Assembly (NCBI GenBank): GCA_002270565.1
Contig: NQMI01000088.1
Coordinates: 74,782 to 138,781 of the forward strand
Source: Stenocarpella maydis
Taxonomy: Eukaryota; Ascomycota; Sordariomycetes; Diaporthales; Diaporthaceae
DNA: 64,000 nucleotides
Direction: 5' to 3'
The position numbers and the translations under genes are program-made. The notes under the pieces were generated by a model that was given only the letters and a program-made list of their open reading frames with translations, was not told the origin of the DNA and made no database searches. The stretch's first letter is position 1; every line of letters begins with the position of its first letter. This document shows, piece after piece, positions 26,028 to 36,628 of this stretch.

Positions 26028-26732
26028 ATTGCCTCGAGATCCGCGGTCACTAATGGACGACTAGAATCATTCATCGATGCGGTACGGCAATGGGGTACAC
26101 AGCCTGGGTTTTGTTGGGATTGGCCCAAGTGCAGCTTGCAGAGCAGTGAATGCAGTGCAGCAGCGCAGTGGCCTTGCCTAGTGGACGAAGGTTCAACTGG
26201 ATCGTGTCGGGCAGAGATTTGATGACTGCTCTCCGGAGTTCCACCGTAACCCAACAATCAAGATCAGTGCACAAGATCTGGTACGTGTGACTAGTGACTT
26301 TAAGCGACTCCTTCTTCGAAGCAAGACAGAAAAGAAAGGAAAAGAAAACCTCGAATTGTTAAGAGGTTGAAGTTGGTATTCGCAGAAGCCAAGCCAAGAC
26401 GGTCGGTCTGCTAGTGTCCGTTCTGGGTGCCCGCGTCCCTGCGGCACACTCACTGCCTTACTTGGGTGTTAAGGCAAGCAACCAGTTTACTTACTGATGG
26501 CACTACAGTTCACACGCATCATACATCGTGGTTCTAATGCGACAAGGTTGGTAGTTATGAAGTATCAATTTGGCTTTTCTCAATGCCCTGCCATATGATG
26601 CACGCAGTCTACGCAACCATATTGACCTCCTGCCTTGCCCGAAGTTGTAGGAGCGTCACGCCCCGCCTTGATCTCTATGAGTGCACCGTGTCAACCCTTC
26701 TCTTGCAGCTGCTTCCTCCCCGAAATTGCACC
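26028..26732. other. Intergenic region between ATP15 and MAK10
   Basis: The 700 bp upstream of MAK10 and downstream of ATP15, both on the minus strand. It should hold the MAK10 promoter and the ATP15 3' UTR. The short open frames present have no recognisable features. Confidence 0.5.
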
Positions 26733-27137
26733 TTATGACGAGGAAGATCCAGCATTTTGAGCTAGGGCAGCGTTCGCCTGCGCAAGGTTCTTGATCTCGC
26801 CCTGCTTGCCGTTCTGCCAACCCCGCTTCTATCAGCCTCCGTATGATCCCGGATGCTCATACTTCTCGTTGTCGCAAGGTCAACTCACCTCCCACTTGGC
26901 GAATCGCAAGTCCATGTCTCCGCGGCGCTCGGCGGCGAGTCGCTTGTCGTCCTTCAGGCTTCGGCGCACGACACGGCTGGCGACGGCGAGGTAGCGGTTG
27001 TAGCTGCACAGTTGCAAGAGAATGCCTCGTCAGTCCTCGGGGTCGCGGTCGGGGCCGAGCAATTGGCGGCTGTAGACCTGGTGGGCGCGTCAATGGGCTA
27101 CTCACCTGAGGCCTGCGGCTTTCCACGCGAACGTCAT
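26733..27137 (-). CDS. ATP15: Mitochondrial F1Fo-ATP synthase epsilon subunit
   Basis: The small central-stalk subunit of the F1 sector. Three exons, 27137-27106, 27003-26889 and 26813-26733, give 75 residues, the normal size for fungal ATP synthase epsilon. The protein starts MTFAWKAAGLSYNRYLAVA, with the Ser codon formed across the first intron, and continues VVRRSLKDDKRLAAERRG and MDLRFAKWENGKQGEIKNL. Both introns have GT donors and AG acceptors and keep phase (32 + 115 + 81 nt). No cleavable presequence is expected for this subunit. It sits about 430 bp downstream of QCR2 on the same strand, so two respiratory-chain genes are adjacent. Confidence 0.93.
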
Positions 27138-27566
27138 CTTGGCTGGTTGTTTGTGGATTTGAGGATGAAACGGGTTTCTTGGAGGTGGAGGGTGGTGACG
27201 GCGATTTCAAGGTCCGCGACAAAACAGCTCAACCGAACGACCCAGCCCGGCGAGCTACGGACGGGACCGGGCCTTAGTCATCACGTGACCCCCTCCGTTC
27301 GAGCATGCCAGAGAGGCTTCTCTATGCTCTTATCCCAATCACGCCGGAAAGATGAGCTGCGATCCATTTGAATCCAACAGATTGGTCGGCCTGTTGCACG
27401 TCGTTTTCTCTGAACCATGATGTTTCCGTAAATACAGGGAAAATTTGCGAGGTTCCTGTCTAGAAAATTGCTATATTCACAGAGCCTCTTGGCATGTCTA
27501 CAACGGCTTGCACTGTTGATACATTTTTCACATCCCCTCAACTGATGCGTGCGATGAACTAAGATT
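27138..27566. other. Intergenic region between QCR2 and ATP15
   Basis: Contains the QCR2 3' flank and the ATP15 promoter and leader. No coding signal is visible. Confidence 0.5.
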
Positions 27567-29141
27567 CTATACCTTTAGGCCAATCTCCTCTGCGTATGGG
27601 AGCACGTACAGATCTCCCGCTGCCGCCACGGTCGCCTTGCCGTCCAACAACGCCTTTGCGGCCTGCGGCGCGACGCGTTAGTACACTCAACACTCTGAGC
27701 CGGGGGTCTGTTAGGACTTACCGCCTTGACCTTCTCGGCGGTCACTGCCTCGTAGCCCTTCAGAGCCTCCGCGACCTGGAAGATCTTTCCACCGTGGATC
27801 AGGCTGTTACCCGCGGAGACAATGCCAGTGCCAGTCAGCTCATTTTGAGACAGCAGGTCGAACTTGGCCTTAGCAATGGCCTTGGACAGGACCTCTTTGG
27901 TGACTCCAGACTCGGCAACGCTCTTGAGGGCCTTGACGGCCTCCTCGGCACCCTTCCGTACCGCTGCAGATTTACCGGTGATCTGAATCGTCAGGAGACC
28001 GGCGTCGGTGTAGGCGAGGTTCTTTGCAACGATGGTCGAGCCGGGGGCGGCGGCCGAGGCCTTGGAGAGGAGGCTGAAGCCGGGAGACCATTTGATGTTG
28101 GACTGTCCGCCGAGGAGGGCGGTCAGGACGGCGACGTCCGCCTTGTCGGACCGCAAGTTGTGGCCGGGGAAGGCGATCACCAAGGCGTTGGAGCCGGCCA
28201 GAGACGTCCGCTGCTCGCCACCGTAGTACTTGGTGGGCTCGGTGAACAGCTGCAAGGGGCTGGAAGTTGACGCAGGAACGTCCCTGAAGAAGGGCTCGAT
28301 CCACTTGGAGAGGCTAGCCTGGGTGGCGCCATCAGCGACGACGGCGATGTTGGGCTTGGTGTAGACAGCCTCGGCGAAAGCGGCGATGGAGTTCTCGTTG
28401 AGATATGGGCCCAGATTTGTCGAGCTAGATGGGTAGATGGAGGAACCGAGGCCCTTGTGGTAGGCGACGGAGTGAGCGTTGTCGAGGGCCTGGCCCAGGG
28501 CGTCCTTGGTGATCTTGGCCTGCTTCAGGTGCACGATCCTCTCGATCTCCTCCTGGAACTCGTGGGCTGGACACAAGAGCGTTAGCCAGGCCACCCTCCA
28601 CAACCATCATCACACCTAAGAAGCTCACGTACTCGTGTATCTCGTCTTGGTGATGACCTCACCAAGAAGCTCGGTGAAGTAGGGCAGGTCATCCCGCAGG
28701 AAGGCGGCCTCGATCACGAGAGCCTCTCGCGTGTGGTATGCATTCAATTGACCTCCCAGAAGCTCAGACTCTCTTGTGATCCTCAGGGCCGACCGTCTGT
28801 CGGTGTTCTGCACGCAGGGCAACAAATTAGCTCATGGCATCCCGCGTGCGTCGCGGGTCTGGGATCATGTGTTGACTCGCCTTGAAGGCAAACTCCTCGA
28901 GCCCAACGGAGAGACCAGGCAGCGGCTGATACCTGGTTCCGGCCTTCGCGACCACGGCGACGCGGGCGGTGGGGCCCCGGGGGTCGCGGCTGGCAACTTT
29001 GATGCCGTTGATGTCTGCGGATTCGTAGGATGCGGTCTCGGTGGAAGCTGCGGCGTACCCGCGTCGCTGGGCGAGGCTGGCGCAGTCCTGCCTGCGGAGG
29101 GCAAGACGGGCTCCCCTCGTCAGAGCTGATCGGCCGATCAT
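27567..29141 (-). CDS. QCR2: Cytochrome bc1 complex core subunit 2
   Basis: Core protein 2 of ubiquinol-cytochrome c reductase (complex III), a catalytically inactive M16-type peptidase fold facing the matrix. Four exons, 29141-28881, 28807-28633, 28566-27722 and 27662-27567, join in phase to give 458 residues. The N-terminus MIGRSALTRGARLALRR is a typical presequence. Next come VAVVAKAGTRYQPLPGLS and LEEFAFKNTDRRSALRI, then LLGGQLNAYHTREALVIEA. The zinc-binding HxxEH of active M16 enzymes is absent, as expected. The C-terminus GDLYVLPYAEEIGLKV matches fungal Qcr2. The first intron begins GCGAGT after ...TTCAAG and ends GTGCAG, so it is a GC-AG intron with no alternative in-frame GT. Confidence 0.94.
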
Positions 29142-30455
29142 GATGTGAGGGGCGGGTGGTGGGTGTGTCAATTGACTGGCTTGGTGTCTGCGACCGAGGT
29201 GGCGGAGGACCTGTTCTGGCAGGAAACGAAGCTTTCGAGATTGACCCAACCCGGGAAGCCAGCAAGAAATTCCGGTTCGCCCCGGCCTAAGCAGCAACCT
29301 CTGGTCTCGGATTGGCTGGGGGTGGCTAAAGCGCACTGGGGGCACCCAACCTGCCCCGTTTGATGGGCTGACGAGAATGGAATCCTGACCCAAAAACTGA
29401 TTCAAATCGACAATATGTAAAGTAAATTCCAGTCAGTCTTTGAAGGTGCCTGATCATGAAAAGCACAGCTGCAGAAGTTGTACCTGGGTCGACCGCTGTA
29501 CGGTCGTGTGTTGGCAGGCAGTTGCGCCCACAGAGTCATCGACTGACACCAAGCAACTACAGAATGTACATGTGATATTACTATATACCTAGGTACCTAG
29601 GTAGTTACTTTGTTAGCTACATGCGTACAGAACCTCGTTCTTTTCACTTTACGCTTTGCTGGTCACAACGTTGCCTTGCAACAACAACAACAACAACAAC
29701 AACAACACTAATCATATCTCTACATGCATCTATGAACAATGATGTTGATACATATTCGCGCACACACATTACACAAGGTGGCTTATTGCCTCTCTAGTGC
29801 TTAGAGAAACGGTATGGGCGAACTTGAAATTGTTGCCTGCTCTTTTCTCAACTGGCAGGCGATACCTTTTGATATCCCCTATCTGCATGCATGGCGAAAA
29901 GAAAACATCAAGTGCAGGATCCATGTTCAAAAGTAGGTCTGAAGGGTAATGCCAGTCAAGTGAGCTGAAAAGCAAGCTCGTTGTGGGCTATCAGAGTACA
30001 AGGCCAAATCGTGAGCTCGCAGGTTGCATATTGCATCTGTATTTGCATCGTTCGGTTTAACGGCAAGGCCGCCACCACCCAGGCTGCTAGGCCAGGTACG
30101 TACCCTGTTGAACCCAAGTCGTGGAGCTCGAGTCACCGGCGGCGAAGATGGAGGGGCAAAGTATCTAATATACTAGCATGCGACACCTAAATTTGTCGTT
30201 ACCCACCGACCAAAATTTCCTGCTACAGTCTCACTGCCTGAACGCTGTCTTGGATATTTCTTGTACCTGTTCCCACCTGCCATTGTCTTCGTTCGTCAAC
30301 CACGAACCATTTGGACACTACCAAATGACTCCACGGTAGCATTAAAGGCCAACTTGGGATAGTGAGAGGATCTCAAGCGGCCGCATCTCTAGCATCCACC
30401 CATCACCGCCCGCATCTTCATCTACCAACCCCCCCCCCTAATTTGCCTTGTTGCG
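29142..30455. other. Divergent intergenic region between QCR2 and RPC82
   Basis: Shared upstream region of two divergent housekeeping genes. It includes a double CCTAGG palindrome (tacctaggtacctaggta, 29586-29603), an (AAC)n trinucleotide run at about 29680-29706 and a run of nine or more C at about 30430. No gene is supported. Confidence 0.5.
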
Positions 30456-32669
30456 ATGCAGGTGGTAAGTAAACCGCCCCCACCAACTGGCCACGAGAGC
30501 ATCGTAGGCACATACTGACAAGCCAGCGCCCAGACCAAAAACCTTGCTGAGCTATGCGCTCTTCTTGTCGACGATGTTTATGGCGAGCTGCCGTCCGTAC
30601 GTCCATCCGTCGCAAATTCGTGCACCTCTGCCAATCGGGGGGGGGGGGGGGTAACATTGCCGTCGGATACATGGCTGACACCTCTCACAGCGCATCTTTG
30701 CGGCCCTCATGAACAAGGGCAGATCATCCATCCCACAGCTGATCCAGTACACCTCCCTCACCCCGCGGCAGCTTCGCCATGGGCTTGTTGTACTCGTGCA
30801 GAACAACCTTCTGTTTTGGAAAATCGAATCCGGCCATGCTATTTACGCACCGAACGTCAACGCTGCCTATAATATCGTTCGCATCGGCAAGATACTGGAC
30901 ATGATTGGTGCGGTATACGGCGAGGAAGAGAAGGAGGTCGCCCAGAACTTGCTGAGTATGGGACATGCCCAGGTCCAGGATCTCAGAGACGCGTATGAAG
31001 CCAAGTTCAGACAAGCAGCGCGGAACGGGACGATTGCCAATGGAGATGCGAATCACGACGATGACGATGACGATGAGGAGGAGTCTGGCCAAGTCAAGAA
31101 GGACAGTAAAACTGGACTCCATGTCAAATCCCTGCAGCAGCTCGACGACGTCCTTTGTCGGCTCATTCAGGCCGAGTTGGTGGGCACAGTCACCGAAGAA
31201 TCATTTAGGAGCTTGGAAGACAGGTACAAATCGCTCGAAGATGAGATCATCAAGACGTTCTTCGCTGGAGGAGTTCGTGGCACCAAGGGCAAGGAGGACT
31301 TTGCCAGCAGGAGGGCGAAGCGACTGCGAGAAGTGCGAGACGAGCCGCTCAGCCTGAAGGCAAAACTTCAATCCAAAATCACCATGATCAAGCGGAGAAA
31401 GTTGTCCGGCTGGAACTACGCAAATGGCGCCGGTGGCCCCGAAAGCGATCTGATGATCGATGTAGGTTGCTCTTGACGGGCTTTCATTGACCACAACTGA
31501 CACTGTTCAAGGGGGACATCGCTCTGCGTATCAACTACGATAAGTGTGCCGTAGAGCTTCGAAACCAACAACTCGTCCATGTCGTCTCTGAGATATATGG
31601 CGAAACAACAGCCGAGGTATATGGGACGCTCCTGCAGCAAATCAGCAAGAAGATACCCAGATGTCGATCAGACCCCGTCATCGACATTGACGATGATGAA
31701 GATTACCCGCACGGCTGCAAAGTCTCCACGAATGAGGTTTACGACAGTTTGAGCGCATCGCTTGATGTCTCCGCTGGCATTGGCAAGGTGGGCGCCAAGG
31801 CAACAGACCGCAAGAGTGCAAACCAAATCCAGGAACACCCGCCTGATATAATGAAGCCCCCTATCGATGAGGCCGAGGTTGAAGGCGACGCGAGTTCTGA
31901 TGAGGACGAGATGGATGTAGAAGATCCCGAGGGCCATGCTGCGGAGGATGACGACGAAGGTGTGGACGTCAAGCCGCTCACCAACAGTGCGAACGGGACC
32001 AAGGATGCCAAGGTCAAGTTCAATGACAACGGGCCGGCGAAGCTTTCGCGGAAGGAGCATTTCCGCCAACACCTTTTGCTGCTATGTGAAAGCCAGCAGA
32101 AATTCCTCCGTCACTGCGCCATGGAGCAGTGGACCGTCGACTTCGAACCGCTCATGCGAGCTTTGCAGGAGATGGAGCTAGACACGGTCATTGAGCGCAG
32201 CGTCGGCCAGAGTGGGCTTCGGCTGGTGCGCATTCTTCGACGCGTTGGCAAGATGGACGAGAAGACACTGCCAAGCCTGGCACTCATGTCCAAGGGAGAG
32301 GTCCAGAAACTGATGCTCAAGATGCAGATGTTTGGGTACGTGGACATGCAGGAGGTGCCCCGAGACAACAATCGGTCCGCCAGTCGCACCCTATTTCTGT
32401 ACTGGACCGACACTAGCCGCTGCCTCGACCGCCTTCTCGATAATACCTACAAGGCCATGCTCCGGTGTCTGCAGCGGCTCGAGGTCCAACGAGAGATGGA
32501 GCGAGAGGTTCTCGACACGGTCAGACGGGATGACGTCCGTGGTCGAGAGAAGGAGCTCTTGGAAGGCCGGTTCTACAACCGGTTCGTCCGCATCTCGGAG
32601 ATACAGGAGAAACTCTTGGCTCAGGTCGCGAGACTGGACGCCCTTGTTGGCACACTGCGGGATTTCTAA
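30456..32669 (+). CDS. RPC82: RNA polymerase III subunit C82 (RPC3)
   Basis: Winged-helix subunit of RNA polymerase III, part of the C82-C34-C31 subcomplex needed for promoter-specific initiation on tRNA and 5S genes. Four exons: 30456-30464 (only MQV), 30534-30596, 30691-31461 and 31512-32669, giving 666 residues. The spliced N-terminus reads MQVTKNLAELCALLVDD then VYGELPSRIFAALMNKGR, followed by IPQLIQYTSLTPRQLRHGLVVL, the first winged helix. Acidic linkers (DDDDDDEEE; DEDEMDVEDPEG) separate the domains. The C-terminal block LMSKGEVQKLMLKMQMFGYVDMQEVPRD and the final coiled coil are complete. The 9-nt first exon rests on frame and family alignment. Intron 2 contains a run of 15 G at 30637-30651, so its length may be uncertain. 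Confidence 0.92.
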
Positions 32670-33404
32670 TCGCCACTGGGTTTTGGGGCGAATTGCATCA
32701 ACGGCGTTCGGGGGACAAAATTTGCACGGTTTCACAACATGGCGGCGTATTGAATGGACTCTCACGGCTGGTTAGCCGATGGCCCAGATATGGGCGGACA
32801 TACCTATACCCAGTAACGAAGACGCTGAAGCGAGATGGTAGATATATCATGGGCAGCGCTTCTTTGAGATATTGTGAGAGCATAGATACCACGGAATGAA
32901 CATCTTTAGGGATGATTAGGACAACAACATAACTAAATAGAGACCAGCCCAACCAGCCTGCAAGGCGGTATGTATCATTGACACTGGCGGCGTTGAGCAT
33001 GGCTGAAGATGCTGTCCCGACTCAGCTTCGTCTTTGGAGTATCAGAATCGGTCTTGTACTACACTACCTAGGTGCTGTGATGTAGAGGCGTCTGTGGGTC
33101 CGTCTCTTGTCAGATTCGGAGTCTGTGCTTGCGTGGTGGATGCCATTGATAACCCATGCAGTCGGTAACCTTATACTACATAACGCTAGTGTGGGAGCTG
33201 AGGGGGACCTGCTTGGCTCTCCACGGCGGGCCGGGTAAGTAAAAAAAAAAATCTCGAGCGACATTCGGAGCTTCGCTTGTGCATTAGACTTCCTCCTCCC
33301 GCACGCGATCAATTTTGTTCAACCGCCGCCGTGTCAACCCCTCAATTCCGGTTCTGACCAGCGCTTCTTGCCGTTCTTTTTATACTTTACACATATCCGC
33401 AAAC
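32670..33404. other. Intergenic region between RPC82 and GGC1
   Basis: RPC82 3' flank and GGC1 promoter. One TACCTAGG motif lies at 33065 and an A-run at 33241-33251. A pyrimidine-rich leader precedes the GGC1 start. No gene is seen. Confidence 0.5.
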
Positions 33405-34514
33405 ATGTCGCCACCAGCTCGCACAACGGAGAAGGAGTCCAACCTGGCGCGCCTGCTGGGCTCTGGTGCGTGCGCCCACGACCGTGATGAGCTTTCTGTA
33501 GACTTTTATTGACACTCTTAGGCTCTGCTGGTATCTCTGAGCTCGCTGTGTTCCACCCTGTAAGCTCTTGAAAGCTCTCAACCCGGCTTTTACAGGGCCC
33601 GTACTAAACGCGCTGGTGCATGACAGGTCGACACGATCGCGAAGCGACTCATGAGCAACGAGACCAAGATCAGGAACTCCTCGCAGCTTTCCGCCGTCAT
33701 CTTCAAGGACAAGGCCGCCGCGCCTATCGGCAAGAAGTTTGTATCATTGTTCCCCGGCCTGGGATACGCGGCCGGTTACAAGGTTCTCCAGAGGATCTAC
33801 AAGTACGGCGGACAGCCCGTTGCCCGCGACTTCCTGACCAAGCACTACGGGTCGGACTTTGAGAACGCCTTCGGCAAGAAGACCGGCAAGGCCATCCTGC
33901 ACTCCACTGCAGGATCGCTCATCGGAATCGGCGAGATTGTGCTCCTGCCCCTCGACGTGCTCAAGATCAAGCGCCAGACAAACCCCGAGGCGTTCCGTGG
34001 CCGAGGCGTGCTGAGGATCGTCGCGGATGAGGGCTTCGGGCTGTACAGGGGCTGGGGCTGGACAGCGGCGCGGAACGCCCCTGGCAGCTTCGCGCTCTTC
34101 GGAGGCTCCGCCTTCGCCAAGGAGTACATGTTTAAGTTGCAGGACTACAACAAGGCGACATGGTTCCAGAACTTTGTCGCTTCCATCGCCGGTGCGACGG
34201 CCTCACTCGTCGTGTCCGCGCCGCTTGATGTCATCAAGACGCGTATCCAGAACAGGAACTTTGAGAACCCTGAGAGCGGGTTCAAGATCTTGACCAAGAT
34301 GGCCAAGAACGAGGGCCTGGGTGCCTTCTTCAAGGGTCTTGTTCCCAAGGTACGTAGAGTATCTTTTTCGACTGGATGTGGGCGGCAACTGGTTGCATGG
34401 GCACCGACTAATCATCCTTATTTGCAGCTCCTCATGACTGGACCCAAGCTGGTGTTTTCCTTCTGGCTTGCCCAGACACTGATTCCGGCCTTTGACAAGG
34501 CGCTAGCCAAATAA
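33405..34514 (+). CDS. GGC1: Mitochondrial GTP/GDP carrier
   Basis: An SLC25 inner-membrane carrier exchanging GTP for GDP; in yeast Ggc1 is also needed for normal iron homeostasis. Four exons, 33405-33465, 33522-33559, 33627-34349 and 34428-34514, give 302 residues. Near-complete identity to the yeast Ggc1 signatures is visible: ESNLARLLGS, then GISELAVFHPVDTIAKRLMS, FPGLGYAAGYKVLQRIYKYG, IGEIVLLPLDVLKIKRQTNP, YRGWGWTAARNAPGSFALFG and APLDVIKTRIQNRNF, ending TGPKLVFSFWLAQTLIP. The three carrier motifs are HPVDTIAKR, LPLDVLKIK and APLDVIKTR. All introns have GT-AG borders and preserve frame. Confidence 0.96.
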
Positions 34515-35085
34515 GACATGTCAGAAATGTGTGTTGTATTGACGATGAAGTGGTCATAATGTACAAGTCTGTAATAGACCGGCCGGGAAATGGCGTTCAG
34601 AGGGTGCAAATCATTAGTCTGATTCTTTGGCAGGTATATGTGAGCGACAACGCTCCGGGCCTGCTCACATCCCTGCGTATCAACAGTAGGGATGCTAGGT
34701 TTAGAAGGGCTGGCCGGAAAATAAAATACCCAACTCTCTTTGAAAAAAGGAAACAAAAAAAGAAGACGACTTTCTGGCTTACCAGGCATATGTCGCGCTT
34801 CGGAGTAGTCCCCTAAATCACCGGTTGGCTAATTTTTTTTTTTGGTTTTTTTTTTGGAAAAAAAAACACCAAAAAAAACCGCCCCCTTGATCTCAACCCC
34901 ACGTCGTTTTGTTAAATCTTCAACCACTAGTTACTCTTATCCTGCTTCAAGCTCTTTTGATTGTAGCTCCAAACTCTCGGCAGTTATGGTTTAAGTACAG
35001 GCTTGCTGTGGTCTGCCTTTCCGTGGCATGCCGTAGTGCTGAGGCCCGCAACGCCTGTCACCTCGCCTCCCGTACAAGACCACAA
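34515..35085. other. Downstream flank of GGC1 with homopolymer tracts
   Basis: After the GGC1 3' flank, 34830-34880 is a striking succession of T-runs followed by A-runs (TTTT..GG..TTTT..GGAAAA..ACACCAAAA). The sequence from 34909 encodes a hydrophobic stretch (NLQPLVTLILLQALLIVA) without an ATG that could be the remains of the signal peptide of the peroxidase relic that follows. Confidence 0.4.
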
Positions 35086-35749
35086 CCACACACAAGCCCA
35101 AGCGCTGGCAAGCCCCCGGCGACCCAGACAAAAGCGGCCCTTTCCCGATGCTGAACTCACTAGCCAACCGTGGCTACCTCGCCCGAGACGGCACGTAGGT
35201 CAGAACGCAGGACCTGATCTCGGGTCTCGGCCAAGCCATCAACATTGATGAGGCGCTCGAGCGCACACTCGGAGCCCCGGCGTTTGCGACATCCACGATC
35301 GGCAACTCTAGCACCTTCAGCCTCGACGACATCGCCAAGCACAACGTGATTGAGCACGACGGGTCCCTCTCGCGAGCCGACTTTGCCTTGACGGGAGACG
35401 CGAAGACGTTCAACGAGACTGGGTCCGGAGGCCGGCGCGGTGGACTCGGCGGTCGACTACAAGATAATGGCCTCGGTGCGGAGCAAGCGGATCGCAACGG
35501 CCGGGGCCACCAACCCGACGTCCAACCTCACGAGCCAGGTCACCGTGTCCCTGGGCAATTCCGCGGTGGTCCTGGGGATGGCTGCGGGAAGCTTCAGTGA
35601 GCCTGCCGCGCCGCTGTGGAGTGCGTGAGGGTCGTGTGCGAGGAGGAGCGGCTCCCGTTTAAGGAAGGCTTCAACACCTCTCATCGTCGAACATCACCAC
35701 GACGCAGGCCCTCGGCCTGTCGCAGCTCATCGCGACCAGCGCCAGCTAG
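35086..35749 (+). pseudogene. Chloroperoxidase-like (heme-thiolate peroxidase) pseudogene
   Basis: Secreted heme-thiolate peroxidases use a Pro-Cys-Pro cysteine as the heme ligand and a Glu-His-Asp site for acid-base catalysis. Here the N-terminal block reads KPKRWQAPGDPDKSGPFPML then NSLANRGYLARDGT, followed by DLISGLGQAINI, SFSLDDIAKHNVIEHDGSLS-type sequence and RADFALTGDAKTFNET. The heme-ligand Cys is replaced by Phe (GPFPM, codon at 35142). An in-frame TAG lies at 35196-35198. The reading frame then shifts near 35420 (continuing as VDSAVDYKIMASVRSKRIAT and ATNPTSNLTSQVTVS), shifts again near 35605 (CEEERLPFKEGF) and once more before the terminal TTTQALGLSQLIATSAS. With one stop, at least three frameshifts and loss of the ligand residue it cannot make an active enzyme. 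The Glu-His-Asp site is still readable, so the decay is not ancient. Confidence 0.88.
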
Positions 35750-36628
35750 GCGGTTGGGTTGGATTGGGGATAGAGAAAATGCGAGTACGAACCCGACATC
35801 TTGTGCTGAAGCTCCCAGGATAGAGAACAAAGAAAGATTGTGTTGCACCGTTGAGCAGTAAAAGCAGTAGACCTATACCGTGTTATAATGACGTAGGGAG
35901 AGGTATCTATATTGGTAGGCATGTGAAAAGCCAATGGGTCTTTTCCTGTCCTTGCCATCTCACCGCCCGGACAGTCAGGGCTGCTATCGCTTATCGGTGG
36001 TCCGGGTTCGAGCAAGGTACCCCAAGCAAACCAGGATGGACCGACCAGACGCGACAGGGGTGGCACGGCTGCTGGTCGCGGTTTCCTGGGTGTCTGCCCA
36101 GTCGAGTGGCTGGCTGCTGTGGGAACCATCCTTGGCAGAATAAACAACATGGCTGGGAGAGAGTCGCACCTGCCACCTGTATATGCGCTTAGGCAAGTCT
36201 GGCCGTGTGCAAGGCCTGCAAGACCTGCATGCAGCTTTTTTCGTTGCGCGTCGAATCCTACCTGTACTACCAGGGCCGTCACTGCCCAACATGACAGTGT
36301 CAAATCTGCGACTTCATGCTCCCTCATAATCACACTACCGGCTATAGAGCAATCCCCTGATCCTCCTCCTTTCCCGTCGTGAAATCTCCCCAGTCTGTTC
36401 CAGGTATTCTTCGAGCTGCTTGGCTCTATTCCCCATTTCCTAATTACACACACAGTGCACCGTCGTCATCCGCCCTGGCCGCATTGCCGCGATACCCTGC
36501 CAGTTGCCAGTAGATCCCGACCTCACTTACTTCCAAGGTTCGCTCAACAACCCGCTTCCGCCTCGCAACATCTCCATTCCAGCCCGACCACAAGACACTA
36601 CGGTAGCTCGTGACATATCTACTCCACC
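35750..36628. other. 5' flank of the large coiled-coil gene
   Basis: No gene is supported. The last 250 bases are C-rich and pyrimidine-rich, as expected for a promoter and 5' leader. Confidence 0.5.

Noticed and set aside
35746..36453. Minus-strand frame of 235 codons upstream of the coiled-coil gene
   Set aside because: It has no recognisable motif and overlaps the presumed promoter and the end of the peroxidase relic.
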